DNA from: Candidatus Bathyarchaeota archaeon BA1 | GTDB taxonomy: Archaea > Thermoproteota > Bathyarchaeia > Bathyarchaeales > Bathyarchaeaceae | Reading direction: 5' to 3' | DNA: 7,529 nucleotides | Assembly (NCBI GenBank): GCA_001399805.1 | Contig: LIHJ01000033.1 | Location: 1 to 7,529 of the forward strand | Shown: positions 1 through 5,752 of the stretch, piece after piece | Numbering within the stretch: the stretch's first letter is position 1 | Layout: each line of letters starts with the position of its first letter | The notes under the pieces: generated by a model | Seen by the model: only the letters and a program-made list of their open reading frames with translations | Told to the model about the DNA's origin: nothing | Databases searched by the model: none | Program-made: the position numbers and the translations under genes

Positions 1-434
1 CCAACAAGGGGAACAACATTAAGAGCCACTCCCTGCCTATCCAACCGATCTAGGTATCCCTTCATCGTTAACCAATCCAGCTCCAACCCAGCCTCTTCAA
101 AAAGTGGTGTGGTCTTCCTTATCTCCTCTTTATTGATCTCATTTAACGGGGCTGCGGAGCCCCCGCAGTTCCCGACAACCTCGGTGGTTATTCCTTGTCT
201 AATCTTGCTTTCTGCGTTAGGATTTATTAATAGCATAAAGTCTGAGTGGGAGTGCATGTCTATGAAGCCCGGGGCGACCACCAACCTTGAGGCATCTATG
301 GCTTTTTTCGCTTCCTTAGGGTCAAGTTTACCGATCTCCATAATCTTTTCGCCTTTGATTCCAACATCCCCTTTGAACCATGGGTTGCCTGTTCCGTCAA
401 CAACGTATCCATTTTTGATGATCACATCAAACAT
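1..434 (-). CDS. N-acyl-D-amino-acid deacylase-like amidohydrolase (5' part, runs off window)
   Basis: This is the N-terminal 144 codons of a metal-dependent amidohydrolase; the C-terminal part lies outside the window. The D-aminoacylase family removes the acyl group from N-acyl-D-amino acids in the cytoplasm and is usually about 480-530 residues long, so roughly a quarter is present. Visible signatures are the short beta-sandwich start (MFDVIIKNGYVVDGTG), the metal-binding segment PGFIDMHSHSD with His61 and His63, and the segment GITTEVVGNCGGSAAP with Cys90. That cysteine is characteristic of D-aminoacylases, where it is a zinc ligand. The ATG start matches where the family normally begins. 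A TATA-like TTTTGTATAC on the minus strand at 451-460 would give an almost leaderless mRNA. It lies downstream of the M20 amidohydrolase on the same strand, 157 bp away, so it probably has its own promoter. Related dihydroorotase or hydantoinase-like enzymes are possible alternatives, but the GNCG motif argues for D-aminoacylase. Confidence 0.86.
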   Translation of the reverse strand, partial: MFDVIIKNGYVVDGTGNPWFKGDVGIKGEKIMEIGKLDPKEAKKAIDASRLVVAPGFIDMHSHSDFMLLINPNAESKIRQGITTEVVGNCGGSAAPLNEINKEEIRKTTPLFEEAGLELDWLTMKGYLDRLDRQGVALNVVPLV

Positions 435-450
435 CGTTTCTCACACTTGA

Positions 451-460
451 GTATACAAAA
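451..460 (-). promoter_or_regulatory. TATA-like box of the D-aminoacylase-like gene
   Basis: The minus strand reads TTTTGTATAC here, with its centre about 21-22 bases from the ATG at 434. With the archaeal TATA-to-start spacing of about 25 bases, transcription would begin at or very near the start codon. A second AT-rich candidate (AAAATTATTTTG region, about 474-489) would give a leader of roughly 20 bases. Seen by eye only. Confidence 0.35.
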
Positions 461-591
461 GATGTGAACAACTCAAAATAATTTTTTCCATGGATTCCCA
501 GTCATTTATTTTCAAAGGCTTAGAGTCAGAGTTCCATTTCCAACGTGGGGTAGCCCTATCACTTGTTGAAACTCGCTGAGTGGTTATCTTG

Positions 592-1812
592 TTATTGCGA
601 TTTCGCTTCCTTTTTTGCTTCGGCAAATTCTTGCTTCACTTTTTTCATCAACTCTGGGCTTGTGAATAGGTCAATGGTTGTCATGGTGAGGGCTTTAATC
701 GCTGTTATTGCGGCGTTATGTGCCTCTTCCGTGGCTGATGCCTTGGCAAACTCCAATGAATGGCCAGGCAAGCCCTCGGGACCGATCTTGATGTATGGGT
801 GAATGGCTGGAACCACGTGGCTGACATTCCCCATGTCCGTGGAGCCCACCCCCACGTCTTTCTTTGGTTCTTTCACCTCGACGCCAAGCTCGAGGAGGTT
901 CTTCTTGAAAACCTCTGCTAGAGCACGGTTCGTTACCATGTTTTCATATGTGTTGGCGTAATTTCTGATGTTGACCTTTGCTCCCGTAGCCAGAGAGGCT
1001 CCTCTAGCGCAATTTTTCACCCTTTCCACAGTTTCTTTTAAGGTCTCTCTGTCAGCCGCTCTAACATATATTCGGGCTATGGCATGGTCTGGCACAATGT
1101 TTGGCGCCACTCCTCCCTTGGTGATTATCCCGTGGATTTTGACACCGGGCTTGACGTGTTGTCGTAGGGCGTTAAGGGCTGTGAACGTTAACATAACTCC
1201 ATCTAAAGCGTTAATGCCCTCGTGTGGGGCGCTGGCGGCATGAGCCGCTTTCCCGATGAACTCAAACTCCAGGGCTTCTCTGGCGATGCTGACAGAGTCT
1301 ACGACCGTTCGGTCGGATGGGTGGACCATCATGGCGGCATCCACCCTCTTGATCTCGTCGATCATTATCACTTTGCCACCGGCGTTATCCACGCCTGCCT
1401 CTTCCGCTGGTGTGCCAAACACCACCAATGTTCCTGGCAGTTCGGGCATAACCTTACTTAATGCTATGGCTGCACCTACGCTGATTGCGGCGATCAGGTT
1501 ATGGCCACAGCCATGTCCTAACCCTGGCAAGGCGTCATACTCCGCTAGGAAGGCCACGATGGGTGTTTCAGACATGCCCTGGTAGGTGGCTTTGAACGCT
1601 GTAGGCATCCCCGCGATGTGCTTTTCTACCTTGAATCCATGCCTTTCAAGTTCGGAGGTTAAAAGCTCAGCTGCTTTATGTTCTTGATGCCCTATCTCAG
1701 GGTTTGCGTGAAGGGCATCACTTATCTCGATGATCCTCGTTTTTATGGGGTCGATCTCACAAAAAACCTTGCCCTTAACCTGACTGACTTTATCCAACGG
1801 ATATCCCCCCAA
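592..1812 (-). CDS. M20D-family metallo-amidohydrolase (AbgB/PM20D2-like)
   Basis: This 406-residue cytoplasmic hydrolase belongs to peptidase family M20, in the group with p-aminobenzoyl-glutamate hydrolase subunit B and PM20D2. These enzymes cleave amide bonds of dipeptides or acyl/aminobenzoyl amino acids using a metal centre. Recognisable residues are EYDALPG (Asp93), GHGCGHN (Cys102 and His104), the glutamate pair PAEEAG (Glu138, Glu139), His164 in HPSD, the lid-domain GKAAHA (His191) and the last ligand His351 in PGHSLEF. Length and motif order are those of a full-length enzyme. The start is uncertain: the frame begins with TTG at 1812, and no ATG in this frame precedes the catalytic domain. 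An ATG at 1816 is out of frame by one base across a G6 run. A TATA-like box on the minus strand at 1840-1845 fits a start near 1816-1812. The substrate cannot be told from sequence; the D-aminoacylase-like gene next door suggests peptide or acyl-amino-acid scavenging (inference). Confidence 0.92.
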   Translation of the reverse strand: MGGYPLDKVSQVKGKVFCEIDPIKTRIIEISDALHANPEIGHQEHKAAELLTSELERHGFKVEKHIAGMPTAFKATYQGMSETPIVAFLAEYDALPGLGHGCGHNLIAAISVGAAIALSKVMPELPGTLVVFGTPAEEAGVDNAGGKVIMIDEIKRVDAAMMVHPSDRTVVDSVSIAREALEFEFIGKAAHAASAPHEGINALDGVMLTFTALNALRQHVKPGVKIHGIITKGGVAPNIVPDHAIARIYVRAADRETLKETVERVKNCARGASLATGAKVNIRNYANTYENMVTNRALAEVFKKNLLELGVEVKEPKKDVGVGSTDMGNVSHVVPAIHPYIKIGPEGLPGHSLEFAKASATEEAHNAAITAIKALTMTTIDLFTSPELMKKVKQEFAEAKKEAKSQ

Positions 1813-1857
1813 ACATGCTTTATCATAAAACAGCCTTGGATTTAACCGTTATACCTC
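1813..1857. promoter_or_regulatory. Compact divergent promoter between the M20 amidohydrolase and the DUF483-like gene
   Basis: These 45 bp must drive both genes. On the plus strand, CTTTATCATAAAA (about 1818-1830) is centred about 35 bases before the ATG at 1858. On the minus strand, GGTTAAAT (box core 1840-1845) is centred about 26 bases from the ATG at 1816 and 30 from the TTG at 1812. Each box therefore lies nearer the other gene's start, so the two initiation complexes would overlap. There is no Shine-Dalgarno match before either start, in keeping with short-leader or leaderless mRNAs. Confidence 0.5.
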
Positions 1858-2871
1858 ATGTTTCTGCTAAGAGGCATGGCAAAGATGGTGGTGACAATGC
1901 ATGTTTACCTTCATAAGCATTCTTATTTATTAATGGGTCTTTTAAGTAACCTTGGGGAGAAGCCGCAGAGTATGTTGGCCGAAGAGTTAGCGAAGGAAAT
2001 TTTGAATGAGACTGGCATGCTTGATGAAGTAAAGCTGGAGGATTATCTAATGGTGGCTCTTGGAGTTAGGCCTTGCTCCTTTTTTACCGCTCCAGCTGAA
2101 TTCCCCGATGGCCCTGAACTAGGCAGAAAGATCGATGAAGTCTCTTACAGAAACTTCGTCAATTTAACAAAAATAACTGATATGGGGCTTAGGAGGAAAC
2201 TTGTCTCGAAGTTGAAGGAAAAATTGAGGGGAGCTTTCAAGAGCGTGGTTTATGCGTCCCCCTCCTACAAGGCCCACCTGAGGTGGGCTAAAAAACTGGG
2301 CCTCAGGATGCGGGAAGTGGAAATACGCCCAACCATTCATGAATTTTACCTATTCAGAGGCGGAGAAACTGAAAGGAAACTGAAAAAACTGATAGGAATC
2401 AAAGAGAACATCCGAAAGGACGTGTTTCGGTTCGCGTCCCCTTCCACACCTAAACACCTTTTGATATATCCAGAGGATTTATCCCCTGAGTATGTGACTT
2501 CCATTGGCGAGTTGTTGGGTTATCCTGAGTGTTGTGTGGAAAGGTATGTGGAGAATCGCCTTTCTGAGGCCACTAACGTTGAGGACAGAGCCTCATCTCA
2601 GATAAAGGAGTCGAAGAAAAGGGGCGAAAAGCCAGATCCTTTCGCATACTTTGTAAGGGGCTTCTTCCCTTGCAACCCTATTTGCCAAAACGCTGTCAAA
2701 ATTGGCAGGCGGGTGTATGAGGCCTTCAGGGCGGTTGATCCGTTGTTAGGGAGTTGTTACCTAGAGTGTTTACGGAAAAATCTGGAAACCGTTGAAGATT
2801 ATCCGGAATTGATAAAGGCACACGAGGAAAAGCTGAGGGAAAGGTGGCATGCTTACTTAGGTGAGACTTAA
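1858..2871 (+). CDS. DUF483-like archaeal protein with conserved-looking cysteine motifs
   Basis: This 337-residue soluble protein resembles the mainly archaeal DUF483 family, whose function is not known to me. The C-terminal half carries the recognisable part: GYPECCVERY (221-230, Cys225/Cys226), then PCNPIC (Cys272/Cys276), then CYLEC (Cys300/Cys304). The paired CC and two Cys-x3-Cys groups look like ligands for a metal or Fe-S centre (inference). Residues 40-125 are helical and highly charged, and residues 126-205 look like an alpha/beta region. There is no signal peptide or clear membrane helix. The ATG at 1858 fits the TATA-like box 35 bases upstream. Later in-frame ATGs (1876, 1885, 1897) are alternatives because the first residues look unlike the rest. 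It is divergent from the M20 gene and convergent with the next gene, so it is likely monocistronic. Family assignment is from memory of the GYPECC pattern. Confidence 0.75.
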   Translation: MFLLRGMAKMVVTMHVYLHKHSYLLMGLLSNLGEKPQSMLAEELAKEILNETGMLDEVKLEDYLMVALGVRPCSFFTAPAEFPDGPELGRKIDEVSYRNFVNLTKITDMGLRRKLVSKLKEKLRGAFKSVVYASPSYKAHLRWAKKLGLRMREVEIRPTIHEFYLFRGGETERKLKKLIGIKENIRKDVFRFASPSTPKHLLIYPEDLSPEYVTSIGELLGYPECCVERYVENRLSEATNVEDRASSQIKESKKRGEKPDPFAYFVRGFFPCNPICQNAVKIGRRVYEAFRAVDPLLGSCYLECLRKNLETVEDYPELIKAHEEKLRERWHAYLGET

Positions 2872-2908
2872 ATTAGATAGGCAATAAACAAGCAATTTTC
2901 AATCTCAC

Positions 2909-3313
2909 TCATCTGAACTTCTCCCAAAAGTAGTCTAGGATGACCCCGTAGGTTACGGCAGCCGCCAAGTTCGCTGTGATCAGAGTGCTTCTGGAGAGGC
3001 AGATGGGTAGGGCGAATCCAAAGACGATCCACAATGCTATTCCAGTCATGAGGCTTACGTTCATCGGTGTCACCCTCGGATTCTTAACCCTGACCACAGC
3101 GTACACTATTCCGAAGAGTGCCCCTCCGATCAAGCCAAACGAAAGGGTCCAGAGAGCCTCAGTTGAGAGATACTCAAGAAGCCATGGGGTTAGGACATAG
3201 GCCGCGTGCATAAAATAGACCGTCAATGTCTCGAGAGCGATTGTTACTAGGATTGCTATAATAGAATATACAAGACCGGAAACGAGCCCCGCCTTAAAAC
3301 CTCTAATTAACAT
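2909..3313 (-). CDS. Small four-helix membrane protein, unknown function
   Basis: This 134-residue protein has four predicted membrane helices at about 9-35, 53-74, 86-106 and 109-128. A positively charged loop (RVKNPR, 75-80) and the start and end (MLIRGFK, WEKFR) suggest that both termini and the middle loop face the cytoplasm. The small-residue patterns GLVSGLVYS and GLIGGALFG, in helices 1 and 2, suggest close helix packing and a possible internal duplication of a two-helix unit. I recognise no family and see no catalytic motif. The ATG at 3313 is preceded by a minus-strand TATA-like CTTAAATAG (3346-3354), which implies a leader of about 11 bases. The gene converges on the DUF483-like gene with 37 bp between the stops and diverges from the short membrane protein gene at 3365. 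Confidence 0.78.
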   Translation of the reverse strand: MLIRGFKAGLVSGLVYSIIAILVTIALETLTVYFMHAAYVLTPWLLEYLSTEALWTLSFGLIGGALFGIVYAVVRVKNPRVTPMNVSLMTGIALWIVFGFALPICLSRSTLITANLAAAVTYGVILDYFWEKFR

Positions 3314-3364
3314 TGATTAGACCCTGAATTTATGGAGGAAATTAGCTATTTAAGTTTCTAGGCG
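3314..3364. promoter_or_regulatory. Compact divergent promoter between two membrane-protein genes
   Basis: The 51-bp gap holds AATTTAT at 3327-3333 (plus strand, about 35 bases before the ATG at 3365) and CTTAAATAG on the minus strand at 3346-3354 (about 37 bases before the ATG at 3313). As at 1813-1857, each box sits closer to the opposite gene, so the two promoters interleave. The sequence GGAGGAAAT at 3334-3342 would be a good ribosome-binding site, but it is too far from 3365 to serve that ATG. Confidence 0.45.
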
Positions 3365-3628
3365 ATGCGCGCGCATACCCAAGAAGATGGTCCCATTGGA
3401 TGGTTCAATTTCCTGTTTATAGCGGCTGGCTTTCTGTGCTCAGCCACCTACTTCATCTTCACCAGGGAACATAAGGGCGTCCTTAGGCCCCCGCCAAAGA
3501 TGGGGCGATGCTTCCTAATGCTTGCGCTGGGAGTGTACTTCGGAAACACCGTGTTGTTTAGGATGGCGATGCTGTCAGGGCGGGCGGAGTATCTGCTGAA
3601 AGCGTTGAGAATAATACCGTGGGATTAG
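3365..3628 (+). CDS. Short two-helix membrane protein, possibly the C-terminal part of a longer family
   Basis: This 87-residue frame has two hydrophobic segments (about 12-33 and 49-70), separated by a basic, proline-rich loop (REHKGVLRPPPKMGR). It ends with a semi-amphipathic tail containing RAEYLLKALRIIP. The second half (from GRCFLMLALGVYFGNT to GRAEYLL) looks to me like the C-terminal end of a longer archaeal integral membrane protein. An in-frame TAG lies just before the ATG (3359-3361), so no N-terminal extension exists in this assembly. It may be a true small gene or a truncated remnant. A TATA-like AATTTAT about 35 bases upstream and a T-tract 21 bases after the stop support an expressed unit. 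No function can be assigned. Confidence 0.6.
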   Translation: MRAHTQEDGPIGWFNFLFIAAGFLCSATYFIFTREHKGVLRPPPKMGRCFLMLALGVYFGNTVLFRMAMLSGRAEYLLKALRIIPWD

Positions 3629-3640
3629 ACCGCACATCCA

Positions 3641-3662
3641 TCTTCCCCTTTTTTATTGTTTA
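3641..3662 (+). terminator. T-rich tract after the short membrane protein gene
   Basis: A pyrimidine stretch ending in CCCCTTTTTTATTGTTTA begins 13 bases after the stop codon, with T3649-T3654 as its core. There is no preceding hairpin. Archaeal RNA polymerase terminates on T-tracts in the non-template strand, so this is a plausible terminator separating the gene from the GlmL-like unit. Confidence 0.5.
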
Positions 3663-3707
3663 TCGGTCTTGTCAATCTACGGTACTCGTAAGCTATTATA
3701 ATCCAGT

Positions 3708-3727
3708 TGAAATATTTTGAAATATTT
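3708..3727. repeat. Perfect 10-bp tandem repeat, two copies of TGAAATATTT
   Basis: TGAAATATTT occurs twice with no spacer, and the second copy continues into the palindrome GAAATATTTC. A 10-bp period places both copies on the same face of the DNA helix, as for cooperatively bound operator half-sites. It lies about 90 bp upstream of the proposed TATA-like box of the GlmL-like gene. It could also simply be an AT-rich promoter element. Confidence 0.6.
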
Positions 3728-3816
3728 CAGGTTACCGCGATTTTACATGGTGATTCTCGGGCCCTCTCTCTTAGAATAAAGCTTAACTATAGCCAAGCGC
3801 CCATAATCCTAAACAC

Positions 3817-3825
3817 ATATTTAAG
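3817..3825 (+). promoter_or_regulatory. TATA-like box that decides the start of the GlmL-like gene
   Basis: ATATTTAAG is the best TATA-like match upstream of the gene. Its centre near 3820 predicts transcription from about 3846. It overlaps the most upstream possible start (GTG at 3825), which would then lie before the transcript begins. That favours a start at TTG 3855 or, better, TTG 3882. Confidence 0.5.
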
Positions 3826-3864
3826 TGGACTTTCAAATTATCATCTCGGGATGGTTGAGGGTCT

Positions 3865-3872
3865 GGGAGGAG
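3865..3872 (+). promoter_or_regulatory. Shine-Dalgarno GGGAGGAG for TTG 3882
   Basis: GGGAGGAG ends nine bases before the TTG at 3882, a good position for pairing with the anti-Shine-Dalgarno end of 16S rRNA. No comparable match precedes the GTG at 3825. It is the strongest ribosome-binding site seen in the window. Confidence 0.5.
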
Positions 3873-3881
3873 AAAATCCCT

Positions 3882-5732
3882 TTGGCAGCGCATGCGCCAG
3901 AATTTGATCCAGGTAAGATAAGGGTCATATTGGCCACGGACTGTGGGAGCACCACCAGCAAAGCCCGCTTCTTCAAGAAGCTTGGAAATGAGTATCGGTT
4001 CGTGGCTAGCGGGGAGGCCCCTACAACGGTGGAAGCCCCCTACGAGGACGTTACCTTGGGAGTCCGTAATGCCATAAGGGAAGTGGAGGAATTAACAGGT
4101 CATAAGATGCTCGATGAAAAGGGGATCATAATGCCTTGCCAAGGGGAAAGGGTTGGCGTGGATCTCTACGTGACCACGAGTAGCGCTGGCGGTGGGTTGC
4201 AGATGATGGTGGCCGGGGTCATAAAATCCATGACTGCTGAGAGTGCTGAGCGAGCGGCCTTGGGGGCGGGGGCAATCGTTATGGATGTCATAGCGATTGA
4301 TGACGGGCGGAGGGGTCACCAGAAAATTGAGAGAATACGGTCCTTGAGGCCTGACATGATTCTGGTGGCTGGAGGCACGGATGGAGGAACTGTTACCCAC
4401 GTGGTGGAGATAGCAGAATTGATCAGTTCGGCGGAACCAAAGCCGAGGCTCGGGGTGGGCTTTCAATTACCCATTGTTTATGCAGGTAATAAGGAGGCGC
4501 GGAGACATGTGAGCGAAGTGTTAGGCGGAAAATTTGCCATGAGGATTGTGGATAACATCCGCCCTGTGTTAGAGGTGGAAAACCCTGATCCCTCCAGGGA
4601 GGCCGTTCATGATCTTTTTATGGAGCATGTTATGTCCCATGCCCCGGGTTATGATAAATTGATGCGTTGGACCGAGGTGCCGATCATGCCTACGCCTGCG
4701 GCGGAGGGGAGGATGTTTCGGACAATAGCTGAAACATACAACGCCAATGTCATCGGCGTGGGTCTTGGGGGGGCTACCACCAACGTGTACTCAATCTATG
4801 AGGGAAAGTTTGTTAGAACGGTGAGTGCAAACCTGGGCATGAGTTATAGTGTGTGTAATGTTTTGAAGGAGGCTGGGATAAGGAATATCATGCGTTGGGT
4901 TCCATTCGATGTGAGCGAGGTCGATGTGCGTAATAGGTTGCGCAATAAGATGATTCGGCCCACCACCATCCCAGAAACGCTTGATGACCTGTTGATAGAG
5001 CATTCCGTGGCTCGTGAGGCGCTGCGATTGGCCTTTGCACATCATAAATTCTTGGCCAGGCCCCTCCGTGGTGTCCAAAGAATTCGTGACATAGCCGATA
5101 TCTTCGATCAACGCACCTTTGAGGAAACCTACATAGACATGATGAGGGTCAAGTGGCTGGCTGGAACCGGTGGATTGTTGTCTCATGCCCCCAGGAGGGC
5201 ACAATCCGCATTAATGTTAATTGATGCCTTTCAGCCCGAGGGCGTGACCAAATTGGCTCAAGACAGCGTCTTCATGATGCCACACCTTGGCGTCCTGTCA
5301 ACGGTTCATCCGAAAGCATCCATGGAGATCTTTGAAAAGGACTGCTTGGTCCGGCTTGGCACCTGCATCGCCCCTAAAGGGCAGATGAAAAGGGAGGAGG
5401 AGAGAAGAGAGACAGTTACGGTGAAAGTGAATCTGCCTGATGGAAAAACTTTGGAAGAAAGATTACCCCTTGGCACCATCAAAAGAATCCCGTTGAAGGA
5501 GGGGGAAAAGGCTCAGGTGGAAATATCGCCAGCCCCCGGGTTTGATGTGGGGACGGGGCCGGGGCACACCTTAACCACCTCCATCGAAGGCGGAGTGGTC
5601 GGCATCATTATTGATGCCCGTGGAAGACCGCTGACTTTACCTGAGGATGGGGGTGAGCGGAGAAAGAAGTTACTTGAATGGTTTGAGGCACTGGATGCCT
5701 ATCCCGAAAAACTGTTTGAGATTTGTGGGTGA
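3882..5732 (+). CDS. GlmL/MutL-family protein (long form), mutase-associated ASKHA ATPase
   Basis: This protein of about 616 residues (635 if the open frame is used from GTG 3825) belongs to the GlmL/MutL family, found beside B12-dependent amino-acid mutases and thought to be an ATP-dependent chaperone or reactivase. It is not the DNA-repair MutL. Counting from TTG 3882, the ASKHA phosphate-1 loop is ATDCGSTTSK (18-27). The family's LVAGGTDGGT is at about 161-170, followed by IVYAGNKEA, and the phosphate-2-like VGLGGATTN is at 293-301. Clostridial GlmL is about 460 residues. This one has an extra beta-rich C-terminal part after about residue 500, containing GPGHTLTTSIEGG and VVGIIIDARGRPL, as I recall from archaeal and Chloroflexi-type long forms. 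The start was chosen on the TATA-like box at 3817-3825 and the Shine-Dalgarno at 3865. The next gene begins 10 bp after the stop, so the two are very likely co-translated. No mutase subunit is visible, so the client is unknown. Confidence 0.88.
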   Translation: MAAHAPEFDPGKIRVILATDCGSTTSKARFFKKLGNEYRFVASGEAPTTVEAPYEDVTLGVRNAIREVEELTGHKMLDEKGIIMPCQGERVGVDLYVTTSSAGGGLQMMVAGVIKSMTAESAERAALGAGAIVMDVIAIDDGRRGHQKIERIRSLRPDMILVAGGTDGGTVTHVVEIAELISSAEPKPRLGVGFQLPIVYAGNKEARRHVSEVLGGKFAMRIVDNIRPVLEVENPDPSREAVHDLFMEHVMSHAPGYDKLMRWTEVPIMPTPAAEGRMFRTIAETYNANVIGVGLGGATTNVYSIYEGKFVRTVSANLGMSYSVCNVLKEAGIRNIMRWVPFDVSEVDVRNRLRNKMIRPTTIPETLDDLLIEHSVAREALRLAFAHHKFLARPLRGVQRIRDIADIFDQRTFEETYIDMMRVKWLAGTGGLLSHAPRRAQSALMLIDAFQPEGVTKLAQDSVFMMPHLGVLSTVHPKASMEIFEKDCLVRLGTCIAPKGQMKREEERRETVTVKVNLPDGKTLEERLPLGTIKRIPLKEGEKAQVEISPAPGFDVGTGPGHTLTTSIEGGVVGIIIDARGRPLTLPEDGGERRKKLLEWFEALDAYPEKLFEICG

Positions 5733-5735
5733 TGA

Positions 5736-5752
5736 GAGAGTGATGTCCTCTC
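5736..5752 (+). promoter_or_regulatory. Small hairpin displaying the downstream start codon
   Basis: GAGAG (5736-5740) can pair with CTCTC (5748-5752), leaving a seven-base loop that contains the ATG at 5743. It begins four bases after the GlmL-like stop codon (TGA, 5730-5732). A ribosome finishing the first gene would cover and open it, which would couple translation of the two genes. The five-pair stem is weak, so this is only suggestive. Confidence 0.25.

Larger units (their letters stand above)
3629..3881. other. Noncoding stretch upstream of the GlmL-like gene
   Basis: About 250 bp without a convincing gene, if the GlmL-like gene starts at 3882. It holds, in order: the T-tract; an AT-rich box CTATTATAATCC (about 3692-3703); the perfect tandem repeat at 3708-3727; a second weak box CTTAACTATAG; a good TATA-like box at 3817-3825; and a purine-rich ribosome-binding site at 3865-3872. 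I see no tRNA-like fold. The leader predicted from the last box is too short (about 36 bases) for a riboswitch. Confidence 0.6.

Noticed and set aside
441..626. Minus-strand frame of 61 codons between the M20 and D-aminoacylase-like genes
   Set aside because: It overlaps the end of the M20 gene in another frame, has no recognisable motif, and has low-complexity basic residues that come from reading the lysine-rich M20 C-terminus out of frame.
3629..3881. Riboswitch (for example cobalamin) upstream of the GlmL-like gene
   Set aside because: The best TATA-like box implies a leader of only about 36 bases, and no B12-box-like sequence was seen.
3707..3907. Plus-strand frame of 66 codons over the gap before the GlmL-like gene
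   Set aside because: It starts with TTG inside the tandem repeat, overlaps the start of the GlmL-like gene in another frame, and has no ribosome-binding site or domain.
5729..5735. GTGATGA resembling a C box of a C/D guide RNA
   Set aside because: No D box (CTGA) at the usual distance; the nearest is over 100 bases away. The sequence is explained by the gene junction.
5647..5742. N-terminal extension of the GlmL-partner protein to 412 residues
   Set aside because: These codons are the GlmL-like C-terminus read out of frame. A good ATG lies at 5743, just after the GlmL-like stop.
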